A stretch of 64,000 nt of DNA, from positions 159,253,969 through 159,317,968 of the forward strand of contig NC_053490.1 of the NCBI RefSeq assembly GCF_905171775.1, in the 5' to 3' direction. The position numbers and the translations under genes were made by a program. Source of the stretch: Rana temporaria. Its lineage: Eukaryota; Chordata; Amphibia; Anura; Ranidae. Below are positions 54,435 through 64,000 of this stretch, one piece after another. Below the pieces are notes generated by a model, which saw only the letters and a list, made by a program, of their open reading frames with translations, searched no databases and was not told the DNA's origin. Every line of letters starts with the position of its first letter. Within the stretch, counting starts at the first letter, position 1.

Positions 54435-55150
54435 AAAATGCCCAGGTTGAACTTGTACTCAAATGTGCTTAGACTGTGAATTTTGAACCTGCAGAATTTG
54501 CTGTGAACTCATGATAGCAAAGAACCTGAACTTCATTCCTATTCACTTTCTGTCTTGATAACATTGGCCATAGAACAAATACAGCATAATATATCCAAAG
54601 TTAAAAATAAAGTGTTAGCTTTAGATACACTGTAAGCTGATTACTTGGTGTGGATACATTTTTGTTGCAAATTTTTGTGTTTTTTCTGTACTATTTCTAA
54701 ATAATTGCCCAGGGTGAACTTGCACTCAAATTGCTGGACAGTGAATTTTGAACCTGTAGGATTTGCTGTGAACTCATAATAGCAAACGAACCTGAACCTC
54801 AATCACTTTCTGTCTTGATAAGTCTGATCATAGGACAAATACAGCATATTCTATACAAAGTTAAAACAGTATTGGCTTTTCATACACTTTAAGCTAATTA
54901 CAGTAAAACCTTGGTTTGCGAGCATAATTTGTTCCAGAAACCTCTCTCTTTTTTTTTTATACTCAGTTGTGACATTACACTCCTCTTGTATCAAGACATC
55001 GCTTGTATATCAAGACAAAATTTATTAAAACATTTTGCTTGTCTTGCAAAACGCTCTCAAACCAAGTTACTCTCAAACCAAGGTATTACTGTACTTGGTG
55101 TGGATACATTTTTGGTTACACATGTTTATGAGTTTTTTCTGTACCATTTC
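54435..55150 (+). repeat. Two-copy tandem duplication, unit about 270 bp
   Basis: Unit 1 (about 54435-54705) and unit 2 (from about 54706) share GTGAATTTTGAACCTG, TTTGCTGTGAACTCAT, TTTCTGTCTTGATAA and ACTTGGTGTGGATACATTTT in order. Unit 2 is split by the MITE at 54901-55091. The copies differ at scattered sites, so the duplication is old. Confidence 0.85.
54901..55091. mobile_element. Mariner-type MITE
   Basis: Ends CAGTAAAACCTTGGTTTG and the complement CAAACCAAGGTATTACTG, flanked by TA on both sides (54899-54900, 55092-55093). Removing it restores the AAGCTRATTACTTGGTGTGG phrase of the duplicated unit. Confidence 0.92.
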
Positions 55151-55203
55151 TATTTTATAGTGTATTCTATTTCTATTTCGGCACAGCTCACTGTTTCAGT
55201 TAA

Positions 55204-55596
55204 AGCGGTTCTATGCATGGAGGTAAAAAAAACATCTTTGTGCAACAGCCCTCCCAGGCCCCCTTAATACTTACCTGAGCCCCATCACAATCCAGCAATG
55301 TGCACAAGAACCTCAGCTCTCTTGTGACTCTCCCTCTTCATTGACTATTAATTAAAGCCAATGAGAAGAGAGAGGGGATGTGTGTGAATGGACACACGGA
55401 GGAGCGGCTCGGGAGTGAGCCTACTTGGATGCCCCCAGAGCAAGCTGCTTGCTCTGGGGGCACTTGGCAGGAGGGAGGACCCAGGAGCGCCAGCGGGGAA
55501 CCGAAGAAGAGGAGGATCAGGGCTGCTCTGTGCAAAACCACTGCGCAGAGCAGGCAAGTATGACATGTTTAATATAAAAAAAAATCACTTATCACT
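55204..55596. mobile_element. T2-like element
   Basis: TTAA at 55200-55203 and 55597-55600. Left end AGCGGTTCTATGC, right end (complemented) AGTGATAAGTGATTTTT. Minus-strand CAG|GTAAGTATT at 55269-55276; plus-strand CAG|GCAAGT at 55551-55559. Contains an exact hairpin around GAGCAAGCTGCTTGCTC (55438-55454) and the GCTCTGTGCAAAACCACTGC module. Confidence 0.8.
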
Positions 55597-55600
55597 TTAA

Positions 55601-55923
55601 TGTCTACAAAACGTACATTTTGTACCGTGAGTTTTTTGCTAAATGTTTGTGCATAATCCAATTTAACTAGTAGTGATTTGGGGGAGGGCATACGTTAAAT
55701 AGTTTGGAACCCAAGCTACACTTAGTTTTCAACTAGACCCCTAGTTTTACAAAGCATTATGGGTTTTCTAGAAGACAGGGCTGTATATTCACCTATATTC
55801 AGCTGTGTGTGTAAACATTTGATCTTGAGATATTGAGCTTTGTAAACAATAAACAATTGTAAACAATCTGAAAATGTGTAAATACCAAATATGAATATAC
55901 AATATTATATAATATCATGTATA
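55601..55923. other. No element recognised
   Basis: AT-rich unclassified stretch. Confidence 0.3.
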
Positions 55924-55931
55924 CTCTATAC

Positions 55932-56940
55932 CAGGGCTCAAAATTTCAAGTCCTGAGCTACTAGCCAGGCCTCAAGAGTTACTCGCCACCAGTTGCCCCA
56001 CCTAATTCATACACTGCCCTGCGCCTAATTGCACTCATAAACACGCCCTCGTAGATTATCTCATGGAATGACAATGTTTTATGCAGAATCAAGTTACAAA
56101 ATTAAATATTACCAACAACAACTTTAACAAAATGGGACAGGGCACTGGGGGCAGACCAGAGGGACAGGGCACTGGGGGCAGACCAGAGAGACAGGGCACT
56201 AGAACTGGGTCTCTTCCCCATTCTCTTGCTGTCTCCTCTGCAACTCCCATACATCCGCTCTCTCTCTCCCATTCATCTCATCATCAGGAGCCTGTGTGTG
56301 CGGCTCCACGCTTGCATGTCCCCACTTCCCCTTTTATTCAGGCTGGCAGAGAGGAGATGAGCTGCAGCACAGCGGGAGGGAGTACAATCCAGCGCTGAGA
56401 TCCACACAACTTCACAGCCATTGACACCATAGCACAGCGCACACTGACAGCGCACAGCACACATTGAGACCAGTCTGTTCACAGTGCTCAAGCTAAACTG
56501 TTGGACACTTACATAGAGCACAAGGAGAAGAAAACTGCACAAACTAGAAGGCTGTCGCTCTCATGTCAGGGCAACTTTCAGTGAGCGCTGCACCGGAGTG
56601 GTCATTTTTGCAATCCTCCACCTCACTCATTACTTTCTGCTCTACAGCTACATTGGTTGGGGCCCGGGGGAGGGGGGCAGGCTCAGAGAGGTCATACTGT
56701 TGGGTCCCATGGCTTAATGAAAATTGTAAGTAGAGCACCTGTGTACTGCTCTGCCTGTGCGCGGCTCACCAGACTACTTTTCCCGAGCATGCACCTTTCC
56801 TCTTCGGCCGCCAATCTCATCGGGACTCTAAGTGTAGGCACAGATTGGAGGGAGATTGGTCATGCAGCCCTGTCATCACTCGCCCCCAGCTTAAATCCAC
56901 TCGCCAAATGCTAGTAGGCGAGTGGAAATTTTGAGGGCTG
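55932..56940. mobile_element. hAT-type element, about 1 kb
   Basis: Perfect 16-bp inverted ends CAGGGCTCAAAATTTC / GAAATTTTGAGGGCTG. Perfect 8-bp duplication CTCTATAC (55924-55931, 56941-56948). Both sides repeat the CTCGCC/GGCGAG phrase next to the ends. It contains three copies of GGGACAGGGCACTGGGGGCA-type units (56133-56200). A 105-codon frame at 56081-56398 has no transposase similarity. Confidence 0.95.
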
Positions 56941-56948
56941 CTCTATAC

Positions 56949-57790
56949 TATATGCAAGGTGATTGAAGCTGTTAGCTGGCTTTCTTCAATGCGTAAACAG
57001 CACAAGATGTTGTCATACACTGCTGTAGATTACAAATAGACTCCCCAAATACAATCAATAAAATGCACCAGCTAAATGGAATACCCTGATCAATTGATGT
57101 GCTACTTCATTAAATTATAATGTGCATAGCTTTCAAAGAAGCAATAAAAATATGCCATGGAGGTTAGTATGACTTTTACAGTACATTTTTATTAACCTTT
57201 CTTTGCACAGTTTCATTTAAATAAACACCCAATTTAAATCAATGTCTATTTAAGACTGCTATGTTTTCACAGAGACTGACGTGTAAGATGCTTTTTTAGA
57301 AATGCTGTCTTATCACATCAAAACAGCCACATTATACAATACCCCAGTGGAAAAACACTGCAGTGTTAAAACTAGGCAGCTATTAGAAGACACTGTCCCA
57401 CTAGAGGGACTGGCAAATACAGAAGCTCTCATGTTATCAAAATGATATTGTTAAAGAGACTGCCATGTTATAGAAGTTTCCCTGTTAGCTACCATACAGA
57501 AGAATTGTCATGTGGAGAGACTGAAAGAGTTTGATAGTGTCATACATGGAACAATTGTAGTTCTGATTATATTGTCAATAGATTTACTTAATTAAATATA
57601 TTTTTGCTCAAAATCTATAAAAAAATGCAGTATGAGTCTTCAAAAATACATAGATCAGATCATATTATCTGATTCTGTGAAGAATCGTTCAATAAAATTT
57701 GTATGTGTATGTCCACCATTAGAAAAATTGCTAGAATGAGAAGCTGCCCTTCTAAAAAAATTGCACTATTTACAGGCTTGCTACTTAAAG
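56949..57790. other. Unclassified; weak CTGCCATGT repeat units
   Basis: From about 57380, loosely repeated phrases (GAGACTGCCATGTTATAGAA, GAAGCTCTCATGTTATCAAA, AATTGTCATGTGGAGAGACT) suggest a very degenerate tandem repeat. It reappears at 58500-58560 and 58845-58910, so later MITEs appear to have split it. Confidence 0.4.
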
Positions 57791-57796
57791 ATTATA

Positions 57797-58488
57797 GGCC
57801 AGATTCAGGTAGAGCGGCGTATGTTTAAGCGGGCGTAGTGCAGCTCATATGCGCTACGCCGACGTAAAATAGAGAGGCAAGGCCAGTATTCACAAAGCAC
57901 TTGCTCCCTAAGTAGCGTAAATGGGCCGGCGTAAGCCCGCCTAATTCGAAGTAGGCGGGCTTACGCCCATGTAAAGGAAGCGCCGAACGTAAGGCGCATA
58001 CGCGTGCATGCTCAGAATCACGTTGAATTTACGCCCTAAGATACGACGGCTCAATGGCAATGATGTGAACATAACCTACGCCCAGCCCCATTCACGTACG
58101 ACTTACGTAAACAACGTAAAATGCGACGGCTGTTCCGACGTCCATACCTTTGCATGGGCTGCGCCACCTATAGAGGTGGTTTATCTTTGCGCCGGACGTA
58201 CGCCTTACGTAAACGGCGTATACTCATGCGACGGGCGCAAGTATGTTCGTGAATCGGCGTATTTTGTTCATTTGCATATTCAACGCGAAAATCAATGGAA
58301 GTGCCCCTAGTGGCCAGCATAAATATGCACCCAAGATACGACGGCGTAGGAGACTTACGTCGGTCGTAGGAAGCCAAAATTCAGGCGTATCTTAGTACAA
58401 GAATACGGCGCATAGATACGACGGCGCATCCATGGACTTACGCGGCGTATCATTAGATACGCCAGCGTAAGTCTATCTGAATCCGGCT
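57797..58488. mobile_element. Harbinger-like MITE, family 4 variant
   Basis: Ends GGCCAGATTCAGGTAGAGC and, complemented, AGCCGGATTCAGATAG. CpG-rich interior with ACGTAAA, GGCGTA and CGACGGC words throughout. More diverged from 41610 than that copy is from 21807. Flanking triplets not clearly duplicated. Confidence 0.75.
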
Positions 58489-58564
58489 AATTGTCTGGTA
58501 AAGAGGTTGCCATATGGAGAGTGCTCTGTAAAAATACTGCCATGTGTAAAGTATTCCTTCTTTA

Positions 58565-58803
58565 GCCCTGATTCACACTGCTGCATTTTGACATGTCAAA
58601 TCGCATGTCAATTTGGCGCTATTTACCAGCAATTGCCGGCAAAGACATCGTCCTAATCAGTGTAACGCTGCATCCGCGGCGCTGCACCAATTTCAAAAAG
58701 TAGTTTCTGTAATCGCGGCCGAAATCGGGGCTGCCAGCGAGAGTGAAATCGTGCCAGTTCAGCTGAACTTGCACGGCTTCATTCCCGCAGCCCAGTGTGA
58801 ACC
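58565..58803. mobile_element. Harbinger-like MITE with ATTCACACTG ends
   Basis: Ends GCCCTGATTCACACTG and, complemented, GGTTCACACTGGGCTGCG. Flanks TTA (58562-58564) and TAA (58804-58806). Related to family 8. Confidence 0.75.
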
Positions 58804-58917
58804 TAAGCTCAGAGTGTGTGCCATTTGGAGATACTGATCTACTAAAACATATTACCATGTTGAGAGCACCCTGATAGAGACACTGCTATGTGGATGGCTT
58901 TTTTCTTTATACCCATA

Positions 58918-60524
58918 CAGGTCATTCAAAAAAAAATTAGCATATTGTGATAAAGTTCATTATTTTCTGTAATGTACTGATAAACATTAGACTTTCATAT
59001 ATTTTAGATTCATTACACACAACTGAAGTAGTTCAAGCCTTTTTATTGTTTTAATATTGATGATTTTGGCATACAGCTCATGAAAACCCCAAATTCCTCA
59101 AAAAGTTAGCATATTTCATCCGTCCAAAAAAGAAAAGTGTTTTTAATAAAAAAAAAGTCAACCTTCAAATAATTGTGTTCAGTTATGCACTCAATACTTG
59201 GTCGGGAATCCTTTTGCAGAAATGACTGCTTCAATGCGGCGTGGCATGGAGGAAATCAGCCTGTGGCACTGCTGAGGTGTTATGGAGGCCCAGGATGCTT
59301 CGGTAGCGGCCTTAAGCTCATCCAGAGTGCTGGGTCTTGCGTCTCTCAACTTTCTCTTCCCAATATCCCACAGATTCTCTATGGGGTTCAAGTCAGGAGA
59401 GTTGGCAGGCCAATTGAGCACAGTAATACCATGGTCAGTAAACCATTTACCAGTGGTTTTGGCACTGTGAGCAGGTGCCAGGTCGTGCTGAAAAATGAAA
59501 TCTTCATCTCCATAAAGCTTTTCAGCAGATGGAAGCATGAAGTGCTCCAAAATCTCCTGATAGCTAGCTGCATTCACCCTGCCCTTGATAAAACACAGTG
59601 GACCAACACCAGCAGCTGACATGGCACCCCAGACCATCACTGACTGTGGGTACTTGACACTGGACTTCAGGCATTTTGGCATTTCCCTCTCCCCAGTCTT
59701 CCTCCAGACTCTGGCACCTTGATTACCGAATGACATGCAAAATTTGCTTTCATCCGAAAAAAGTACTTTGGACCACTGAGCAACAGTCCAGTGTTGCTTC
59801 TTTGTAGCCCAGGTCAGGCGCTTCTGTCGCTGTTTCTGGTTCAAAAGTGGCTTGACCTGGGGAATGCGGCACCTGTAGCCCATTTCCTGCACACACCTGT
59901 ACACGGTGGCTCTGGATGTTTCTACTCCAGACTCAGTCCACTGCTTCCGCAGGTCCCCCAAGGTCTGGAATCGGTCCTTCTCCACAATCTTCCTCAGGGT
60001 CCGGTCACCTCTTCTCGTTGTGCAGCGGTTTCTGCCACACTTTTTCCTTCCCACAGACTTCCCACTGAGGTGCCTTGATACAGCACTCTGGGAACAGCCT
60101 ATTCGTTCAGAAATGTATTTCTGTGTCTTACCCTCTTGCTTGAGGGTGTCAATGATGGCCTTCTGGACAGCAGTCAGGTCGGCAGTCTTACCCATGATTG
60201 CGGTTTGGAGTAATGAACCAGGCTGGGAGTTTTTAAAAGCCTCAGGAATCTTTTGCAGGTGTTTAGAGTTAATTAGTTGATTCAGATGATTAGGTTAAGA
60301 GCTCGTTTAGAGAACCTTTTCATGATATGCTAATTTTTTGAGATATGAATTTTGGGTTTTCATGAGCTGTATGCCAAAATCATCAATATTAAAACAATAA
60401 AAAGGCTTGAACTACTTCAGTTGTGTGTAATGAATCTAAAATATATGAAAGTCTAATGTTTATCAGTACATTACAGAAAATAATGAACTTTATCACAATA
60501 TGCTAATTTTTTGAGAATGACCTG
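58918..60524 (-). mobile_element. Complete Tc1-like transposon of the long-inverted-repeat type
   Basis: Inverted repeats of about 200 bp (58918 to about 59119; about 60320-60524), nearly identical, starting CAGGTCATTC, flanked by TA (58916-58917, 60525-60526). Each repeat carries the word TTAGCATAT twice, near the outer end (TTAGCATATTGTGATAAAG) and near the inner end (GTTAGCATATTTCATCC), the IR/DR arrangement of two transposase sites per end. A single intact transposase gene lies between. Length about 1.6 kb, normal for the group. Confidence 0.97.
59191..60195 (-). CDS. Tc1-family transposase, intact
   Basis: Cuts the transposon out at its inverted repeats and joins it to TA sites. 334 residues, close to the usual 335-345, from ATG at 60195. 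Order: paired-like helix-turn-helix (residues 1-55, VQKAIIDTLKQEGKTQKYIS), a basic hinge GRKKCGRNR, a second helix-turn-helix (about 60-115) and the DDE catalytic core. Catalytic residues are visible in LFSDESKF (first Asp), FQHDLAPAHSA (second Asp) and SPDLNPIENLW (Glu, making the DDE triad typical of Tc1). No stop or frameshift was seen and both inverted repeats are complete, so the copy could be active. Promoter not identifiable; in this group transcription starts in the inverted repeat. Confidence 0.96.
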   Translation of the reverse strand: MGKTADLTAVQKAIIDTLKQEGKTQKYISERIGCSQSAVSRHLSGKSVGRKKCGRNRCTTRRGDRTLRKIVEKDRFQTLGDLRKQWTESGVETSRATVYRCVQEMGYRCRIPQVKPLLNQKQRQKRLTWATKKQHWTVAQWSKVLFSDESKFCMSFGNQGARVWRKTGEREMPKCLKSSVKYPQSVMVWGAMSAAGVGPLCFIKGRVNAASYQEILEHFMLPSAEKLYGDEDFIFQHDLAPAHSAKTTGKWFTDHGITVLNWPANSPDLNPIENLWDIGKRKLRDARPSTLDELKAATEASWASITPQQCHRLISSMPRRIEAVISAKGFPTKY

Positions 60525-60526
60525 TA

Positions 60527-60719
60527 CATTCCTAAGTTGGCATTTCAAGCTGAACGCCTAGAAAAAAAAAAAGATAAATTAAAAAATAATACATGTATGT
60601 CTCTTAATGCACAGCAGTAGTAAGACTCAGAGAGCAAGGGTCAGAATTCTGAGCAAGTCAGGAATCTACTGTTTTGCACAGCACCACCAGAATATTCTTA
60701 ATGATTAAAACACACACAT
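60527..60719. other. No element recognised
   Basis: Short interval between the Tc1 element and the probable LINE leader. Confidence 0.3.
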
Positions 60720-62483
60720 TTCATATTGCAGCTGGGCGATGGCGCGCACGTGCACGTGAGGACGCGCGCGCGCTCGTAGGTGGGGGGAGAGGACAGCAAT
60801 GAGATTGCTCGGCTGCGAGGACGGACCGCGCTGATGAACGAGAGGAGGAGGAGGCACTTTTCACCCTGACGCGTCACACGCTGAGCCCCGCTGTGTATGG
60901 CACCATCAGACGCTGCTAAACTGAGCCACGCTGCCTGCACTAAGGGCGGATCAAACAGCTGGTGAGGAGCGGAGGTAGACGAATGGAAGCAACACAGATA
61001 TCAAAGTAAGGAGAGGGACATACAGTGTGAGGACCGAGGCTGCCGATCACGCAGATGGACACCCTAAACCACCAGCAATAAGGTCAGATCTAAGCCACCT
61101 TTTTAATGGGCAGGAAGGAGGATGGAAGCTTGGAGGTAAGGCAGGGGAGATCCCCCTTTCTGGAGAAGTAAAGGAGGGTCTGGAGGAAAACATTTAGGCC
61201 AACTTATTAAGGAAGATTGGAGAAGGTCTGCTATTAACTTAATCACTGGTATATGCTAAGTAAATGTGTATGTGATGTTTTTGGAGGTGGAGGAATATGG
61301 AGTATAAGAACTGTCTGATAAACTTTAAACCATCTGAATTGAGTACGAATGTGTAAGACACCAAACACTGTATTATATTAATTGAGAGCTAACAATGATA
61401 AAAGACGATTGAATGATAACCAGTGGAGCGGGGGGGAGAAACGGACCCACCTACTCCCGTTACAAAATAATTTAAATAGCCCAAACTAACACATATGCAC
61501 AGGACATAAAATCCCCATTGCAGCATACTGGGTGAATGACGGACCCCCTCGCTGCTCACTATTTTTTCTTATTCACCTGAGGAGTCCAATTACTTGGGGA
61601 TCCCCCTTGCTCCCTTGTACTGCGAAAGGGGGGTACGGCCACGATCACCCTGAAAGTACTTCTACTCCCTGGCCCTAAAATAACCAGATAGTCAGATTAC
61701 TTGAAGGCCTGAATCTCTGAATACCTGCATTGGATTGGGGGAGAGGGGAGTGGGGGACGGAGGGGGGGGAGAGATTGTGAGGAGATCTGGAGCTCAAAGA
61801 TCTTCTCTTTTTTCTCTCTTCTCCCCTACAAACCCCAGAAACAGATACCTAGAAGGAGAATTGCTCTCGCCTCTCTTTTTTCCAGTCCTTGACGCACATA
61901 AATACTGGGTTTAGCGGTTTAATGATATACTGATCTATGCGGCTTAAACTATCAGAACATCTGAAAACCGAGATAATATCGGTAGGTGAGGAGCCAGGAG
62001 AGGGGTGGAGGGGAGAAGGACAGAATTAAAGGAGCAAACAACAAATCCCTACAAAGTAAACATTTAGCCTAACCCAGTTTGACACGCCATACTGAGTCTT
62101 TCCCTGACACTGGACTCTCTATTAACCCGCTGGGAATAAGAGGCCAAGCTGGGGAAGAGAATTAGAAGGAAGGTGACTAAGATGAGTAGAATGACGAGTA
62201 GATCAACAAGGGGGGGACCCCCAACTACTCCAAGCAATACAACAGCAACAAGTTCGATTAGACCATTCGTAACAAGAGGGGAAAGTCCGCGTGTCCCCGA
62301 GGCCCAGGGAGTAACAAAGCAACAACAAACGAACAAAGTCAAAAAAGCTGAAAATAAGAAACCCCAGAGTGATATTTCTAGAGAAACATCTATAGAATTA
62401 AGAGAGGAGGGACCTACAGGAAGCAGACTGGAAAGTAGCAGGGTGGATGAACGAAACGCAGACACTCAGTCCCCCTCAAAAGG
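60720..62483 (+). mobile_element. Probable LINE 5' end (leader and start of ORF1), cut by an LTR element
   Basis: A GC- and CpG-rich block starts near 60725 (GATGGCGCGCACGTGCACGT), followed by about 1.4 kb of G/A-rich leader without repeats, then an open frame from 62182. This layout fits the promoter-bearing 5' UTR and ORF1 start of frog L1-type LINEs. The frame is broken exactly at the TGT start of the LTR at 62484. The family cannot be fixed without ORF2, which lies beyond the window. Confidence 0.5.
62182..62483 (+). pseudogene. Putative LINE ORF1 N-terminus, interrupted
   Basis: About 100 codons from the first ATG (MSRMTSRSTRGG) to the LTR junction. The product is Ser/Thr/Arg-rich, low-complexity and basic, with QQQTNKVKKAENKKPQ and acidic/basic runs later. 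This is what the disordered head of LINE ORF1 looks like, but there is no diagnostic domain before the break. The coiled coil and RRM would lie past the inserted LTR element. Alternative: an unrelated frame by chance. Confidence 0.4.
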
Positions 62484-63366
62484 TGTAACGCCACTGGCGT
62501 TATTCACTATAAGACGAGCGCAGCCTTACCTATCCCATCGGCTGCGCTCCTCTCTCTGCACTGGTCGCGTCACTTCCGGCGCGCCAGTGTTTGCGTTCCA
62601 CGCTGGAACGCGGAAGCGCGCCCAGCGTGCTCTCCTGTTTCCCGCGCCCGGCGGCTATTTAAATCGCTGGAAATGACAGCAGGGGGTTCCACTATTCTGA
62701 TGGACCCCTGCTGTCCCCCGGAAACCACGCTACAGACCTCGGAGAACCTGTTGCAGTGAAGCACACTCCTCTCAACCACAATACCCATCCACAACCTACT
62801 CAAGTCTCCAGCTCACCATTTACAGGCTCAACCCTCCATGCATAGCTTCCCTTCATAGGAACTCACTACAGACAGGATTCCTTACAGTCTGTACTCCGGA
62901 GACCTGCTTACCCCTATCTGACCTGACAAGACCAGCAGTACCGCAAGTATCTTCACATGACATATAATTATTATCTAGCTGTGCTGTAGTGTGATGGAAC
63001 TTTGCCTATCATCTAGTCATAGCTGCTCAAATTGAAGTCTGCCTGAACATTTAGTTGTATAATCTGGGATTGCTTAATTACTGATTCACTGTCACCGAAT
63101 TACTTCAGAGACTTGTTTTGAACCACAACAACGCTCATTATAAACATAAGTTTTCACTCACATATCCTACTTTATTCTTATGCTACAGAATACAAGCTTA
63201 TGGATTAATAAGCACTGTGTTTATGTTGTTTTCCTTTTGAGGTTGTGATGATATAAACCATTAACTCTTAATACATATTAGAGTGACTATTTGGTTTACA
63301 CCTGAGAAACCTCCGCAGCTGAGATCTAATTAATCAACTTACATATATCAAGACAGGATCGTCACA
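62484..63366 (+). repeat. 5' LTR of a Ty3/gypsy element
   Basis: Starts TGTAACGCC and ends GATCGTCACA, about 883 bp. TATA-like GGCTATTTAAATCG at 62652-62665 lies 170 bp from the start, preceded by a GC-rich promoter-like stretch. CT-rich sequence follows (CCTGCTGTCCCCCGGAAACC). A gag frame begins 24 bp downstream, so this is the 5' LTR. The second LTR is outside the window. Confidence 0.8.
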
Positions 63367-63389
63367 TAATAGTGGAACCCTAAAAAATA
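63367..63389 (+). promoter_or_regulatory. Probable primer-binding region
   Basis: Between the LTR end (ACA) and gag ATG. TGGAACCCTAAAAA at 63373-63386 starts with TGG, as expected for pairing with a tRNA CCA end. I cannot name the tRNA. Confidence 0.4.
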
Positions 63390-64000
63390 ATGGATCCAGC
63401 GGAGCTTGCAAACCACTTAGTGGGACTATCACAGCGTGTGGACACTCTCACCACTAATTTAAATGATCTCCGTTTAGAGAATGAGCTTCTCCGAAATCAA
63501 AATTTTCCTCAAGCTAGGGAGCGACCTGAACCCAAGGTCTGCCCTCCAGAACCGTTTTCAGGTGACAGGAAAAATTTCCGTCAATTTATTAGTTCTTGTC
63601 GTCTTATGTTTGAGTTACGCCCCCGTACCTATTACTCTGACAGAGTCAGGATTTTGACCTTGATCTCATATCTTAAAGGGGAACCAAGAGTTTGGGCTGA
63701 TGCCTATGTAGATGAGCACGGTGATCTTCTCGGTGCTCTTAATACTTTCATAGATGAGATGTCTCTCCTCTACGAAGACCCCAACAAACAATTAACAGCA
63801 GAAAATTTTATCCGCAACCTTAAACAGGGGAAAAGACCTGTAGAAGACTACATTTCAGAGTTCAAGTGTTGGTGTCGTGAAACTTTGTGGACTGATATAG
63901 CCCTCAGAAATCAATTTCGTCTCGGGTTATCTGAGTCAATGAAGGATGAACTCGCCCGTGTGGAAATTCCTACATCATTGGAGGATCTTATGCTTCTCTC
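63390..64000 (+). CDS. Ty3/gypsy Gag, 5' part, truncated by window end
   Basis: Gag forms the particle that packages the element RNA. ATG at 63390, 24 bp after the LTR, and 203 codons without a stop. Residues 1-40 are leucine/asparagine-rich with heptad spacing (RVDTLTTNLNDLRLENELL), a likely coiled coil. From about residue 48 the Retrotrans_gag fold is recognisable: PEPFSGDRKNFRQFISSC, ISYLKGEPRVWADAY, TFIDEMSLLYEDPNK, NLKQGKRPVEDYISEF and FRLGLSESMKDELAR. This is the sushi/PEG10-like class of vertebrate gypsy Gag. Zinc knuckle and pol would follow outside the window. The intact frame and complete LTR suggest a recent insertion. Confidence 0.9.
   Translation, partial: MDPAELANHLVGLSQRVDTLTTNLNDLRLENELLRNQNFPQARERPEPKVCPPEPFSGDRKNFRQFISSCRLMFELRPRTYYSDRVRILTLISYLKGEPRVWADAYVDEHGDLLGALNTFIDEMSLLYEDPNKQLTAENFIRNLKQGKRPVEDYISEFKCWCRETLWTDIALRNQFRLGLSESMKDELARVEIPTSLEDLMLL

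Noticed and set aside
56081..56398. 105-codon frame inside the 1-kb hAT element
   Set aside because: It spans the internal tandem repeat and has no BED, RNase H-like or hATC features of a hAT transposase.
1..64000. Host protein-coding exons
   Set aside because: No frame combined a recognisable host domain with plausible splice sites; everything with a domain belongs to a transposable element.

Overview
This is eukaryotic, vertebrate nuclear DNA. I recognise no host gene, host exon, tRNA or rRNA gene. The window is a dense mosaic of transposable elements. The repeat types (Kolobok/T2-like elements with TTAA duplications, many 3-bp-duplication Harbinger-like MITEs with 'TACACACGA' ends, L1/Tx1-type LINEs, hAT MITEs, Tc1 elements and an abundant AT-rich repeat of about 0.9 kb seen at least five times) fit an anuran amphibian, most likely a ranid frog. 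That assignment rests on recollection of repeat style, not on a search.

Layout. 1-7213 is an almost complete L1/Tx1-type LINE on the minus strand: intact ORF2, an ORF1 with one premature stop, and a long spacer between them. It abuts an older LINE fragment on the plus strand. 7580-9928 is a frog repeat split by a 1.5-kb fold-back insertion with a 14-bp target duplication. 11-20 kb holds cut-and-paste MITEs, a dead Tc1 transposase, an LTR-like sequence, a 300-bp near-perfect palindrome and a nested T2/hAT/MITE stack. 20-25 kb holds a LINE remnant, a triple nest (repeat, hAT, Harbinger-like MITE) and a hAT element with a 16-bp minisatellite. 26-42 kb is mostly MITEs: Harbinger-like (TTA/TAA/ATA/ATT duplications), T2-like (TTAA) and hAT (8-bp duplications). 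One hAT carries a 21-bp minisatellite and a fold-back. 43-47 kb is a degraded autonomous Harbinger element. Its transposase gene is split by introns, and the companion MADF/Myb-like gene lies antisense inside one intron. 48-56 kb holds a young 5'-truncated LINE, more MITEs, T2 elements and a 1-kb hAT. 58.9-60.5 kb is a complete Tc1-like transposon with an intact transposase frame. 60.7-64 kb is a probable LINE 5' end interrupted by a Ty3/gypsy element: LTR, then gag running off the window.

How the parts relate. Autonomous units (LINE, Harbinger, Tc1, gypsy) encode the enzymes; most of the remaining recognisable sequence is non-autonomous and presumably moved by related enzymes elsewhere. Clean target-site duplications let many insertions be delimited exactly and ordered in time. 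The most unusual observations are (i) outward-facing consensus 5' splice sites at both ends of most T2-like copies, (ii) Harbinger-like MITEs that keep their ends and core while swapping the arm sequence between them, (iii) the fold-back with a one-sided tail and LINE-style target duplication, and (iv) the antisense gene nested in a Harbinger intron.
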